Assembly: GCF_004011505.1 (NCBI RefSeq)
Contig: NZ_SAUN01000001.1
Location: 3,596,001 to 3,660,000, forward strand
DNA from: Nonomuraea polychroma
GTDB taxonomy: Bacteria; Actinomycetota; Actinomycetes; Streptosporangiales; Streptosporangiaceae
Direction of reading: 5' to 3'
DNA: 64,000 nt
The notes beneath the pieces are model-generated. The model saw nothing but the letters and a program-made list of their open reading frames with translations, did no database searches and had not been told where the DNA came from. Positions 34,414-42,223 of this stretch are shown one piece after another. Both the position numbers and the translations under genes were made by a program. How positions within the stretch are numbered: position 1 is the first letter of the stretch; every line of letters starts with the position of its first letter.

Positions 34414-34748
34414 GAGGCCGGGCGGATCTCCACGATCGGGCAGGCCGGCCACGAGCGAGCCACCTTCAGCGCCTCGTCCAGGTCCGCCACCTCGACCTCG
34501 GCGAACCCGCTGACCACCTCCTTGCCCTCCACGAACGGCCCGTCGGTGACGACCGGCTCTGCCCCGTCCAGCCGCACCGTGGTCGCGGTGTGCATCGGGT
34601 GCAGATGCACGTGGTGGGTGATCTTGTCGGCGTGCTCCGCGAACCAGCGGCCCACCGCCTCATAGGCGGCCTCCTGCTCCAGCTCGCCCATCGCCTCCAG
34701 CTCCTTGGCGAACTCCTCGGTCTCGACGAACATCAGTACGTACTTCAC
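34410..34748 (-). CDS. DGPF/YCII-related protein, ECF42 partner
   Basis: Small ferredoxin-like-fold protein of 112 residues. The eponymous motif is VTDGPFVEGKEVVSGF. MKYVLMFVETEEF opens the fold, and the C-terminal strand ends VEIRPAS. DGPF proteins are the usual targets and partners of ECF42 sigma factors; their biochemical role is unknown. Its TGA overlaps the sigma factor's GTG start, so the two are translationally coupled. A VOC-family gene lies 22 bases upstream on the same strand. Confidence 0.93.
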   Translation of the reverse strand: MKYVLMFVETEEFAKELEAMGELEQEAAYEAVGRWFAEHADKITHHVHLHPMHTATTVRLDGAEPVVTDGPFVEGKEVVSGFAEVEVADLDEALKVARSWPACPIVEIRPAS

Positions 34749-34770
34749 CTCGGGTCTCCCTTCCGTAAGG

Positions 34771-35169
34771 TCAGCTTGCCGGGAGGGTGGCGTACAGGTC
34801 TACGCCGTTGCCGTCCGGGTCGGCCACCGTGGCGTACCGCATCCCCCAGAAGGCGTCGAACGGCTCCTTGATCCCCTGATACCCCGCCTCGACCAGCTCG
34901 GCGAACTTGGCGTCCACCCCGGCCGGGTCGTCGAACTGGAAGCACAGCAAGGTGCGCGGCCCGCCGACCGGCGCGCTCCAGCCCGGCAGGAACGGCGTTC
35001 GGAAGGCCTCGGTGTCCAGCATCACGTGCAGCCCGCCCGGCAGGTCGCAGCCGGCGTGCTCGGGAGTGTGGGGGTCGAGCTTGAAGTCCAGCCCGAGCCG
35101 GGCATAGAAGGCGATCGTCGCGTCCATGTCGGACACCACGATGTCGATGGTGTTCAGCGTCGGGTGCAT
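34771..35169 (-). CDS. VOC-family (glyoxalase/bleomycin-resistance fold) protein
   Basis: Vicinal-oxygen-chelate-fold protein of 132 residues with two beta-alpha-beta-beta-beta modules. It begins NTIDIVVSDMDATIAFYARL and ends YATVADPDGNGVDLYATLP. A metal-binding His/Glu set is partly visible (His48 in GLHVML; Glu is absent from the usual C-terminal spot, replaced by Asp). It may bind a small molecule instead of catalysing. The start ATG at 35169 has GGAGCG upstream. It lies upstream of the DGPF-ECF42 pair and is probably part of that operon. Confidence 0.93.
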   Translation of the reverse strand: MHPTLNTIDIVVSDMDATIAFYARLGLDFKLDPHTPEHAGCDLPGGLHVMLDTEAFRTPFLPGWSAPVGGPRTLLCFQFDDPAGVDAKFAELVEAGYQGIKEPFDAFWGMRYATVADPDGNGVDLYATLPAS

Positions 35170-35357
35170 GATCCGCTCCTTGAGGTCGGTCGCTGATGTC
35201 TCTCCAGGCCGTGGCGGAACGCACCGGCACCTTCGCATGGGTGCGTGCCCGCTACCACCCTTCACCTCAAAGACGATTGGCAGACTCCTCGACACGACAT
35301 GGGTGCGCGTGAACTCATGGCAATGTTTCGCCCGGGACGGGGTTGACGCGGCAGGAG

Positions 35358-35724
35358 TCAGCCGCGTGGGGTGAACTGGGCGAGGTTGTAGATGCCCAGC
35401 GACCTTTCGATGTCGGCCACCTGGTTGACGACACCGGTGAAGCCGGCCTGGCCGAAGCGGCGGTGCTCTTCGTCCTCGAAGGTCTCGGCCATCTCCGAGA
35501 ACTGCTTGGGCGGCACGACGTCCCGCAGGGCCGGGAAGACGACAGTGTCCTCGCGGACCTCGTGCGGCTCGTACATGCGAACGAACGCCGTCATGTCGGC
35601 GACCAGGCGCCACTGCGCCGGCCCGGATCAGGCGCGGGAAGACGTACAGCTCCTCCAGGCGCTCGTGATAGTCCTCGATGAAGCTGCGGATGATGCGCGC
35701 TCCGGCATTCAACTCCTGGGCCGG
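35358..35724 (-). pseudogene. Hemerythrin HHE-domain protein with internal deletion and frameshift
   Basis: One frame reads ELNAGARIIRSFIEDYHERL, then EELYVFPRLIRAG. At about 35615 it switches to another frame with WRLVADMTAFVRMYEPHEVR, EDTVVFPALRDVVPPKQFSE and HRRFGQAGFTGVVNQVADIE. These are the two ends of an HHE hemerythrin-like protein; roughly 40-50 codons between them, including an expected HxxE pair, are missing. No N-terminal start is evident. A di-iron site cannot form. Confidence 0.75.
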
Positions 35725-35874
35725 AACGGCCTCGCCCCACCATCCCCGAGTCCTGGAAATCGACCATGCCTCCGGAGTCCTTCCCCGTGGTCGGTGGCCA
35801 GAGGTCATGAGCTCGGTAAGGGTTGTCTCAGGAAGGCGGCAGGGTGCTTGCGCCACGGGCGCCGGTGACGGGTG

Positions 35875-36420
35875 TCAGGACTGCCGGATCGCGGCAACGT
35901 CGAACTCCAGCACCACCTTCGGGCTGACCAGCACCGCGGTCGCGGCGTTCCAGTTCACACCCCAGTCGTTGCGGTTGATCGTGGCGCTGCCCTTGAAGCC
36001 GACCCGGACGTCGCCCTCGGGGCCGTGCTCGGCGCCGGTCAGCTCGAAGTCCACGGTGACCGGCTTGGTCACGCCGCGGATGGTCAGGTCACCGGTGACC
36101 TCGAAGGTGGTCTCGTCGACCTGCTTCACCTTGGTCGAGGTGAAGGTGATGGCCGGGTGGTCGTCCATGCCCAGGAACGTGTCGCGCAGTTGCTCGTCGC
36201 GCCGCTCGTTGCGGGTCTGGAGGCTCTTCGCCTGGATCGTGAGCCGGGCGCCGGACTTCGACGGGTCGTCGCCGTCCAGGTGCGCGCTGCCCTTGAAGTG
36301 GTCGAACTGTCCGCGCACCCTGGTGGCCATCGTGTGCCGGGCGACGAAGCCGATCCGCGTGTGGGCGGTGTCGAGGACGTAGTCGCCGGTCAGCTCGCTG
36401 AGCCTGGTCGGGGTTGTCAT
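35875..36420 (-). CDS. YceI-family lipid-binding protein
   Basis: Lipocalin-like beta-barrel of 181 residues. YceI folds bind polyprenoid chains. It has DYVLDTAHTRIGFVARHTMA, SGARLTIQAKSLQTRNERRD, and TGDLTIRGVTKPVTVDFELT, the usual sequence of blocks. There is no signal peptide, as is common for actinobacterial YceI proteins. Its ATG at 36420 overlaps the SnoaL gene stop (ATGA), so the two are translationally coupled. The pair diverges from an ECF41/SigJ-like sigma gene. Confidence 0.93.
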   Translation of the reverse strand: MTTPTRLSELTGDYVLDTAHTRIGFVARHTMATRVRGQFDHFKGSAHLDGDDPSKSGARLTIQAKSLQTRNERRDEQLRDTFLGMDDHPAITFTSTKVKQVDETTFEVTGDLTIRGVTKPVTVDFELTGAEHGPEGDVRVGFKGSATINRNDWGVNWNAATAVLVSPKVVLEFDVAAIRQS

Positions 36421-36875
36421 GCTTTGTCACTCCTGGATGCGTGGGGTGCCGAGCCCGCCAGCGGAGTGGTGTCGAGGTATTTGATCTCGTAGACACGCTC
36501 ACTGAACTTCCAGCCGTCCGGGGTGCGCTGGTACCGGTCGTGGTAGACGGCGTAGTTCAGGTGCGAGCTGCCGTCGCGCATGCGCCCGAACTCCGCGATG
36601 TACGCGCGGCCGGCCGCGGTGTCGCCCTCAAGCTGGATCGTGCCGGGGTGCGTGGTCTGCACGAAGTAGTCCCAGAGACTCTGCAGCCGCTCGCCCCCGG
36701 CGCGGATCTCCTCCGGGCCGATGTACTCGACGTTGATGTCGGGGATCCGCAACACGCCGTCCTGTGTGAACAGGGACGCGAGGCGGTCGTAGTCGCGCAT
36801 CATCCCCGCGTCGGTGAATTCGCCGCGCAGCGCCTCGATCTCGAAGCGGTCAGCGATGGTCCGAATGTCGCTCAT
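36417..36875 (-). CDS. SnoaL/NTF2-like protein
   Basis: Cone-shaped NTF2-like fold protein of 152 residues (SnoaL_4 type). It contains FTDAGMMRDYDRLASLFTQD near the N-terminus and YAVYHDRYQRTPDGWKFSER near the C-terminus. Such domains act as isomerases, hydratases or ligand-binding proteins. It is the first gene of a two-gene operon with YceI. It diverges from a sigma gene whose C-terminus also carries an NTF2-like domain. A symmetric repeat sits in the shared promoter region. Confidence 0.9.
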   Translation of the reverse strand: MSDIRTIADRFEIEALRGEFTDAGMMRDYDRLASLFTQDGVLRIPDINVEYIGPEEIRAGGERLQSLWDYFVQTTHPGTIQLEGDTAAGRAYIAEFGRMRDGSSHLNYAVYHDRYQRTPDGWKFSERVYEIKYLDTTPLAGSAPHASRSDKA

Positions 36876-36913
36876 CGGTTGCTTCCTTGTTCGCGAGATG
36901 GTGTCCCTCTCAG

Positions 36914-36990
36914 CAGTACGACGACACGACCCCGCGGAATGTCAGGCGACGCGTCCACCTCACATTCCGCGGCGTTGTCTCGTCGATCTG
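36914..36990. promoter_or_regulatory. Mirror-image divergent promoter element
   Basis: CCGCGGAATGT (36932-36942) and ACATTCCGCGG (36962-36972) are perfect 11-base inverted arms 19 bases apart. Reading outward, similarity continues for about 18 more bases on each side (GGTCGTGTCGTCGTACTG versus CGTTGTCTCGTCGATCTG), each side including a CGTCG block of the ECF -10 type. So both genes appear to have near-identical promoters back to back, likely read by the divergent ECF sigma factor. Confidence 0.6.
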
Positions 36991-37028
36991 GTGAGGGCGG
37001 ATGCGACACAAGGAAGGCCGGCGACACC

Positions 37029-37967
37029 ATGACCACTCCATCCGAGCCAGGAGACGGCCGGCTCGATCCGAGCCTGAGCGCGATCATGAGTGAGCGGCGT
37101 CAGCTGATCAATCTCGCGTACCGGCTCCTCGGATCCCTGGCCGATGCCGAGGATGTCGTCCAGGAGACCTACGCCCGCTGGTACGCCATGTCCCGCCGGC
37201 AGCAGGAGACCATCGAGTCCCCTGGTGCCTGGCTGACGACGGTCGCCAGTCGCATCTGCCTCGACCTGCTCGGCTCGGCACGGGCACGGCGCGAACACTA
37301 CGTGGGCGCATGGATTCCCGAGCCGCTGCCCGACCGTACGGAGTGGACCACCGGGCGGCCGGGCGGCGCCACGGTCGATCCGGCCGACCGGGTCACGCTC
37401 GACGAGTCGGTCAACATGGCCTTCCTGGTCGTGCTCGAATCGATGACCCCGGCCGAGCGCGTGGCGTTCATCCTGCACGACGTCTTCCGCTACTCCTTCG
37501 CCGAAGTGGCCGAGATCGTCGGCCGTACGCCGGCGGCCTGTCGCCAGCTGGCCTCCTCGGCCCGCCGCCGCATCCGCACGTCGCAGGATCCTTCCGCGAC
37601 TCCGGCAGCCCAGCGCGCCGACATCGTCAGGAACTTCAAGCAGGCCTGGGAAGCCAAGGACATCGACGCCCTCATCAGCCTCCTCGCCCCCGACGCCACA
37701 GGGATCGCCGACGGCGGCGGCCTCGTCAGCGCCGAGCTCGACCCCATTGACGGAGGCGAGCAGATCGCGCGCATTCTCGTCGATCTCGCCCGCAAGGCAC
37801 CTGACCTGACGATCCTGGAGCGTACGGTCAACGGCCAGCCCGGTCTGGTGGCCCAGCAAGACGGCGTGACCGCGGTGGTGATGGCGTTCGACGTCGTAGG
37901 CGACCGGATCAAGCGCATCTGGGCCGTACGCAACCCCGAGAAGCTCCGGCCTTGGACGACAGGCTGA
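37029..37967 (+). CDS. ECF41/SigJ-like sigma factor with SnoaL domain
   Basis: ECF sigma factor of 312 residues. Region 2 contains LINLAYRLLGSLADAEDVVQ, then ETYARWYAM. Region 4 contains MTPAERVAFILHDVFRYSFA and RTPAACRQLASSARRRI. A C-terminal SnoaL-like domain (about 205-312) includes DIDALISLLAPDATGIADGG. This domain replaces an anti-sigma factor and regulates activity in ECF41 sigmas. The ATG at 37029 was chosen at the MTTPSEPG start. It diverges from SnoaL-YceI, its likely targets, from a mirror-image promoter. Confidence 0.93.
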   Translation: MTTPSEPGDGRLDPSLSAIMSERRQLINLAYRLLGSLADAEDVVQETYARWYAMSRRQQETIESPGAWLTTVASRICLDLLGSARARREHYVGAWIPEPLPDRTEWTTGRPGGATVDPADRVTLDESVNMAFLVVLESMTPAERVAFILHDVFRYSFAEVAEIVGRTPAACRQLASSARRRIRTSQDPSATPAAQRADIVRNFKQAWEAKDIDALISLLAPDATGIADGGGLVSAELDPIDGGEQIARILVDLARKAPDLTILERTVNGQPGLVAQQDGVTAVVMAFDVVGDRIKRIWAVRNPEKLRPWTTG

Positions 37968-38130
37968 CGCGAATTCCCTCGCAGGAGACTCGTCTAGTGG
38001 CGGGCTGTCTGCGGTGGAAGGGCGACCCGGCCGACAGTACGGCGATGAAGGAACTGGAGCAGTTCCTGCTGGACCGGGCCCTGGAACGAAGGTTCGATCG
38101 GCAGCGTGCCTCTCGGTGGGGAATCGCTTC

Positions 38131-38913
38131 TCACCCTCGCCGCGTGGCGAGAGCGTAGGGCGCGTCGGGTTGTGGCCCGGTGCCGTCGTGGGCGGTGATC
38201 CAAGAGTCGTGGAGCCACATCTGGGTGCCACGTCGTCCTTGACTGGAGTCCCAAGTGATGTCTCGCTCGTACGTCAGCACAGCGCCGTCGGGTCCGACGA
38301 TGACCCAGGTGTAGAGCCCGTTGTCGTGGCGCATCTTGACTTTCATGCCAGAGACTGTGTGTTTCGTGCCGCCAGAGCCGGTCACGGTTTCGTCGTGCCG
38401 ATTGGCCCATTCGACCTTGAGTCCGTCGACGTGGTCCGGTGCTACGTCCCGCAGGAAGTCGAGGGCGATCTGCTCACTCCGTTCAGGGCTGGGCAGTGCC
38501 TGGTCGCCGCCGTCTTCGAGTCGCGTGAAGCCCAGGATGGTCCCATGCTCGTCGAGCACGACACTGGCATGTTCGCCCCCGGGCCGGTAGCCGCCGGGTT
38601 GATGCCTGATGACGGTGACTTCCCGGTCGTCGTGCCGCTCGGTGCGGACGCTGACGATCCGCCAGCCTTGGGGGATGTTCAGGCCCGTACCACGTATGGC
38701 ATCGGCCTCCATCTGGCGAACGCGGGGATTGATGGTCGAAGGATCGGTATTCGATGGCATGGGCGTGACTTTCTGGGAGGGATCGCTGTTTGGCGGGGCC
38801 GCGGCCGACGCCGGCTGGGTTGTGTCGACGGTGCTGACGGCGACGACGGCTCCTGTCACACCGAGTGCGGCGACAGCGACACCGGACAGGATCAATGACT
38901 TGATGGATGGCAT
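38131..38913 (-). CDS. Exported protein of unknown function
   Basis: Secreted protein of 260 residues. The signal peptide is KSLILSGVAVAALGVTGAVV with cleavage near ASA. A disordered Ser/Pro/Thr linker follows (PNSDPSQKVTPMPSNTDPST). The rest is beta-rich (GWRIVSVRTERHDDREVTVI and ILGFTRLEDGG, then YTWVIVGPDGAVLTYERDIT). It may be a PepSY-like or propeptide-type domain. It has no catalytic signature that I recognise. It converges with the ECF41 gene and stands alone. Confidence 0.83.
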   Translation of the reverse strand: MPSIKSLILSGVAVAALGVTGAVVAVSTVDTTQPASAAAPPNSDPSQKVTPMPSNTDPSTINPRVRQMEADAIRGTGLNIPQGWRIVSVRTERHDDREVTVIRHQPGGYRPGGEHASVVLDEHGTILGFTRLEDGGDQALPSPERSEQIALDFLRDVAPDHVDGLKVEWANRHDETVTGSGGTKHTVSGMKVKMRHDNGLYTWVIVGPDGAVLTYERDITWDSSQGRRGTQMWLHDSWITAHDGTGPQPDAPYALATRRG

Positions 38914-38992
38914 GGGTCTCCCTGTTGATCTGTGATGGACCGGAGGTCCGGCATACGGTCACGCGTTGGTGGTTGACGCCGGCGCGGGATGG

Positions 38993-40192
38993 TCAGCTCG
39001 TTCCTGGGCGCTGCCGGATCGCAACGACGACGAGGGCGGCGGCTACGAGATACAGGGCGGCGATGATGGTGAGTGCCCAGGCGAAGTCTCCGGGCAGCAA
39101 CGTCGCGTAAGGGCCGAGGCCGGCGCCAAGGAACAGGACGAAGCCGTTGATGGCCATGCCGATGCCTCTCGTCGGGGGGGCAGCTTGACCCCATAGCGTG
39201 ATCATGAGTGGCACCAGAACGGCGATCCCCGCGACGAAACCGATACTCGCGGCCGTGAGACCCACCAGACTGTGGCTCAGCGCTGCTTCGTTCAGGAGTC
39301 CCGCGGCAGCAATGGAGAATCCGGTCAGAACCGTACGAACCGGGCCGAGCTGCGACACCAGTGGTCCGAGCAACAGTGAGCAGCACATCGCGGGCAGTGC
39401 CAGGCCTCGGACGGCCATGATCTCGGTGGCGGTGAGCCCTGCGGCAGTGAGGTGCGGTCCGAGCAACGTATACATGCCGACGAATCCACCCAGCACAACG
39501 AGATGGCCCGCAGAGAGAACGATCGATCGGGGGCGCAGGGCGAATCGCAGCAAGGCTGCGTAGCGGGCAAGCAGGCGCTGCGGTGGGCGCTCGACCGTCG
39601 GTTCGTCGACCAGGGCGAAGGTCGCGAGCGTGAGACACCCGAGTATCGCCCCGCTCAGGTAGAACGTCCATCGCCACCCGACGGTCTCGCCAATGCCGGC
39701 TGCGCCGAGTTGCCCGATGATGCCTGCTGCCAGGAAGGCGACCGACATCGCGCCGATCGCACTGGTCCGCCTGCCCTGAGGTAGCGCCTCACCGAGAAAG
39801 GCCAGAGCAGTCGGCGCGAAGGTGGCTGCTGCCGCACCCTGCACCGCACGCAGGACACCCAGGACGCTCAGCGACGGGGCGAGCCCGACGCCAAGGGTCG
39901 CGATCGTGAGTGTGGCGAGCCCGATCACGAGGAGCGGTCGGCGGCCAAAGTGATCGGAGAGAGGACCATAGACCAGGAACCCCGCCGCGTAGCACAGCGC
40001 ATACCCCGACGCCAGAGCCGCGGTCACACCCGCATCCCCAAGATCGGCCGCGACTGGTTGCTGGAGCGGGATCGACACATACAGCTGGATGAGCACGACC
40101 AAGCCCGTCACCACGAGCAGCGGCACCAGAGCGCGGCGCCGACCGGTGACCCTGGCGTCGGCCTCTCCTCGCGCGATCATCTCAGTTGACAC
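38993..40192 (-). CDS. MFS drug/metabolite transporter (DHA1 type)
   Basis: Twelve-TM major facilitator of about 399 residues. The motif between TM2 and TM3 reads YGPLSDHFGRRPLL. TM4-5 contains VLRAVQGAAAATFAPTALAF. The second half has LGPHLTAAGLTATEIMAVRG. It is similar to AraJ/YdhP/NepI-type exporters. GTG 40192 is chosen because a TTG further up would overlap the operator. It diverges from a TetR gene over two operators, so it is the likely repressed efflux pump. Confidence 0.92.
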   Translation of the reverse strand: MSTEMIARGEADARVTGRRRALVPLLVVTGLVVLIQLYVSIPLQQPVAADLGDAGVTAALASGYALCYAAGFLVYGPLSDHFGRRPLLVIGLATLTIATLGVGLAPSLSVLGVLRAVQGAAAATFAPTALAFLGEALPQGRRTSAIGAMSVAFLAAGIIGQLGAAGIGETVGWRWTFYLSGAILGCLTLATFALVDEPTVERPPQRLLARYAALLRFALRPRSIVLSAGHLVVLGGFVGMYTLLGPHLTAAGLTATEIMAVRGLALPAMCCSLLLGPLVSQLGPVRTVLTGFSIAAAGLLNEAALSHSLVGLTAASIGFVAGIAVLVPLMITLWGQAAPPTRGIGMAINGFVLFLGAGLGPYATLLPGDFAWALTIIAALYLVAAALVVVAIRQRPGTS

Positions 40193-40200
40193 GACGCCTC

Positions 40201-40267
40201 TCAATTCCAACGCTTCCGTTGGAGTTGAGGATAGGTGCGTGCCCGATGATTTGCAACGCTTGCGTTG
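40201..40267. promoter_or_regulatory. Pair of TetR operators between MFS and TetR genes
   Basis: TCCAACG-CTTC-CGTTGGA (40206-40223), embedded in a longer TCAA...TTGA symmetry (40201-40228), and CAACGC-TT-GCGTTG (40254-40267). The two share CAACGCTT and are centred 46 bases apart. The second touches the TetR -10 box (TATGGT at 40270-40275). This layout lets one TetR dimer set block both the pump and its own gene. Confidence 0.7.
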
Positions 40268-40281
40268 GATATGGTGTGGGC

Positions 40282-40872
40282 ATGGCCTGGAACACCGAGG
40301 AGACCAAGCGCAGACTCAAGGAAGCGGCCGTCCTCGAGTTCGCCGCCCATGGCCTCGGCGGGACCACGATGGAACGCATCGCACGTCGCGCCGCCGTCAA
40401 CAAGGAACGTCTCTACAACTACTTCGGCGACAAGTCGCAACTGTTCGCCACCGTGCTCGCCGACGAACTGAACAAGGTGGCGGCCGCCGTCCCTCTCGAC
40501 GGCCTCGACGGACCCGAAGCCGTCGGCGCGTACGCCGCAGCCGTGTACGACTACCACGCGAGCCACCCGGAGTTGACCCGCCTGCTGCTGTGGGAAGGTC
40601 TCCTCGACCTGCCCCAGGTGCCCGACGAGGGCTCCCGCACCGACTACTACCGGGCCAAAGTCTCCGCCTTCGCGCAGGCCCAGCAAGCGGGTCTCATCAG
40701 CGATCAGATCCCGGCCGCCGACCTGGCTTTCCTCGTCCTGGCCCTCGCCGGCTGGTGGTACGCCGTGCCTCAGATGGCACGCATGATGCGCGCCGATGCC
40801 GACAGCAGCGCCGAATCGGCCAAGGTGGCTCTCATGCGAGCCGCGGTGCGCCTGACCACGCCGGCGTCATGA
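40282..40872 (+). CDS. TetR-family repressor of the MFS gene
   Basis: Repressor of 196 residues. The helix-turn-helix is FAAHGLGGTTMERIARRAAV, then NKERLYNYFGDKSQLF. The C-terminal domain resembles TetR_C_11-like efflux regulators. The ATG at 40282 is six bases after TATGGT, with no ribosome site, so a leaderless transcript is likely. Two related palindromes in the divergent promoter are its probable operators. Confidence 0.93.
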   Translation: MAWNTEETKRRLKEAAVLEFAAHGLGGTTMERIARRAAVNKERLYNYFGDKSQLFATVLADELNKVAAAVPLDGLDGPEAVGAYAAAVYDYHASHPELTRLLLWEGLLDLPQVPDEGSRTDYYRAKVSAFAQAQQAGLISDQIPAADLAFLVLALAGWWYAVPQMARMMRADADSSAESAKVALMRAAVRLTTPAS

Positions 40873-41095
40873 GCACCGTCTACACGTGGCTGCAGTTCGT
40901 GGGCTCGCCGCAACCGAGAGTGATCGCCGCCGTTCACGCCCTCTGATGGCGTCCAGGACGTTGCGGTTGGCCCAGGTGATGCCGACGCGGACGCGGGCCC
41001 ACTCGGTGTGGCCGGGGAGGCGCCGGTCCGGGCGGCCTCCTCACCCTCCACCAGGACGCCGACCGCGACCCGGCGAAGGGGTCCGGCGGATGCCG

Positions 41096-42223
41096 TCAAA
41101 GGGCGAGCTCGCGGACCGCCTCCTCGTTCACGCCGATCCCCAGGCCAGGGCCGGTGGGTACGTGGGCGACGCCGTCGGCGACGGTGATGACCGGGTCCGT
41201 GGCGTAGGGGCTGGTGATGAACTGCCGGCCGTTGAGGTCGACCGGCGTGTCCACGCCGAACGCGGCGAACAGGTGGAGCGAGGCGGCCAGCCCGATGTCG
41301 GACTCGGTGAGGCCGGAGCCCCTGATCGCCAGGCCGCAGTCCTCGGCGAGCTGGCACTGGCGCAGGGCAAGGGTCAGCCCGCCGCAGCGCTGCACCTTGG
41401 CGACGGCGACGTCGATGGCATCGAGCCGGACGAACGTCGCCAGGTCGCTCGGGTGGCGCAGGCTCTCGTCCACGGCGACCGGAATGGGGCTGGCGTCACG
41501 CAGGCGACGCAGGCCGGCGATGTCGTTGGACGGCAGCGGCTGCTCGAAGACGGCGACGTCCAGGTCGGCCAGGCGCCTGGCCACCCGGAGCGCGGCGGCG
41601 GCTGTATAGCCCTGGTTGGCGTCCACCCACAGCACGGCGTCGGGGGCGGCGGCGCGTACGGCGGTCACGATGGCCACGTCCTCGTCCTCGGCGTGCAGGC
41701 CGATCTTGACCTTGACGTGGCGGTAGCCGTGCGCGCGGCCCTCGGCCACCGAGTCGGCGGCTGCGGACGCCGACTCGGTGGCCACGATCCAGGCCAGCTC
41801 GATGGTGTCGCGCCTGCGCCGGCTCCACAGCTCGCCGAGGGACAGACCAAGGCTGCGGGCGAAGGCGTCGTGGCAGGCCACGTCGACCGCCGCGCGCGCC
41901 AGCGGCATGCCGATCGAGAAGCCCTTGCTGATGGTGCGGTCGAAGGCGCGGCAGAGCCCGTCCAAATCCCACAGCGGGCGGCCGGCGGCCGCCGGGGCCA
42001 GGTAGCCCTCGATGGTGGAGACGATCGACTCGGTGGTCTCGTACGTCCAGGACGGGATCGGGGTGGCCTCGCCCCACCCGGTGGCGCCGTCGTCGGCCGT
42101 GACCTTCACCAGGACTCTGACGGCCGGGCGGCCGCCCCTGACCACGGGCCCGCCCGCGACGGCGAAGTCGCGCAGCGACGGCAGGGCCACGGTGAAGCTC
42201 TCGACGCGTGCTATCCGGTTCAC
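41096..42223 (-). CDS. Enolase-superfamily (mandelate racemase/muconate lactonizing type) dehydratase
   Basis: Acts on sugar acids or related acids by abstracting a proton alpha to a carboxylate. The 375-residue product has a capping domain, then a barrel with the KxK pair in HVKVKIG, metal ligands in LWVDANQGY, FEQPLP and VAVDESL, and the opposite base Lys in VAKVQRCGG. This KxK plus K pattern fits the MLE subgroup (muconate cycloisomerase, OSBS, dipeptide epimerase) more than D-mannonate dehydratases. It is the last gene of the carbohydrate operon. GTG 42223 overlaps the upstream stop (GTGA). A cycloisomerase role is therefore as likely as dehydration. Confidence 0.9.
   Translation of the reverse strand: MNRIARVESFTVALPSLRDFAVAGGPVVRGGRPAVRVLVKVTADDGATGWGEATPIPSWTYETTESIVSTIEGYLAPAAAGRPLWDLDGLCRAFDRTISKGFSIGMPLARAAVDVACHDAFARSLGLSLGELWSRRRRDTIELAWIVATESASAAADSVAEGRAHGYRHVKVKIGLHAEDEDVAIVTAVRAAAPDAVLWVDANQGYTAAAALRVARRLADLDVAVFEQPLPSNDIAGLRRLRDASPIPVAVDESLRHPSDLATFVRLDAIDVAVAKVQRCGGLTLALRQCQLAEDCGLAIRGSGLTESDIGLAASLHLFAAFGVDTPVDLNGRQFITSPYATDPVITVADGVAHVPTGPGLGIGVNEEAVRELAL

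Noticed and set aside
40873..41095. Minus-strand fragment reading GHTEWARVRVGITWANRNVL
   Set aside because: It looks protein-like but is short and I cannot tie it to a family, so it is not listed as a gene.
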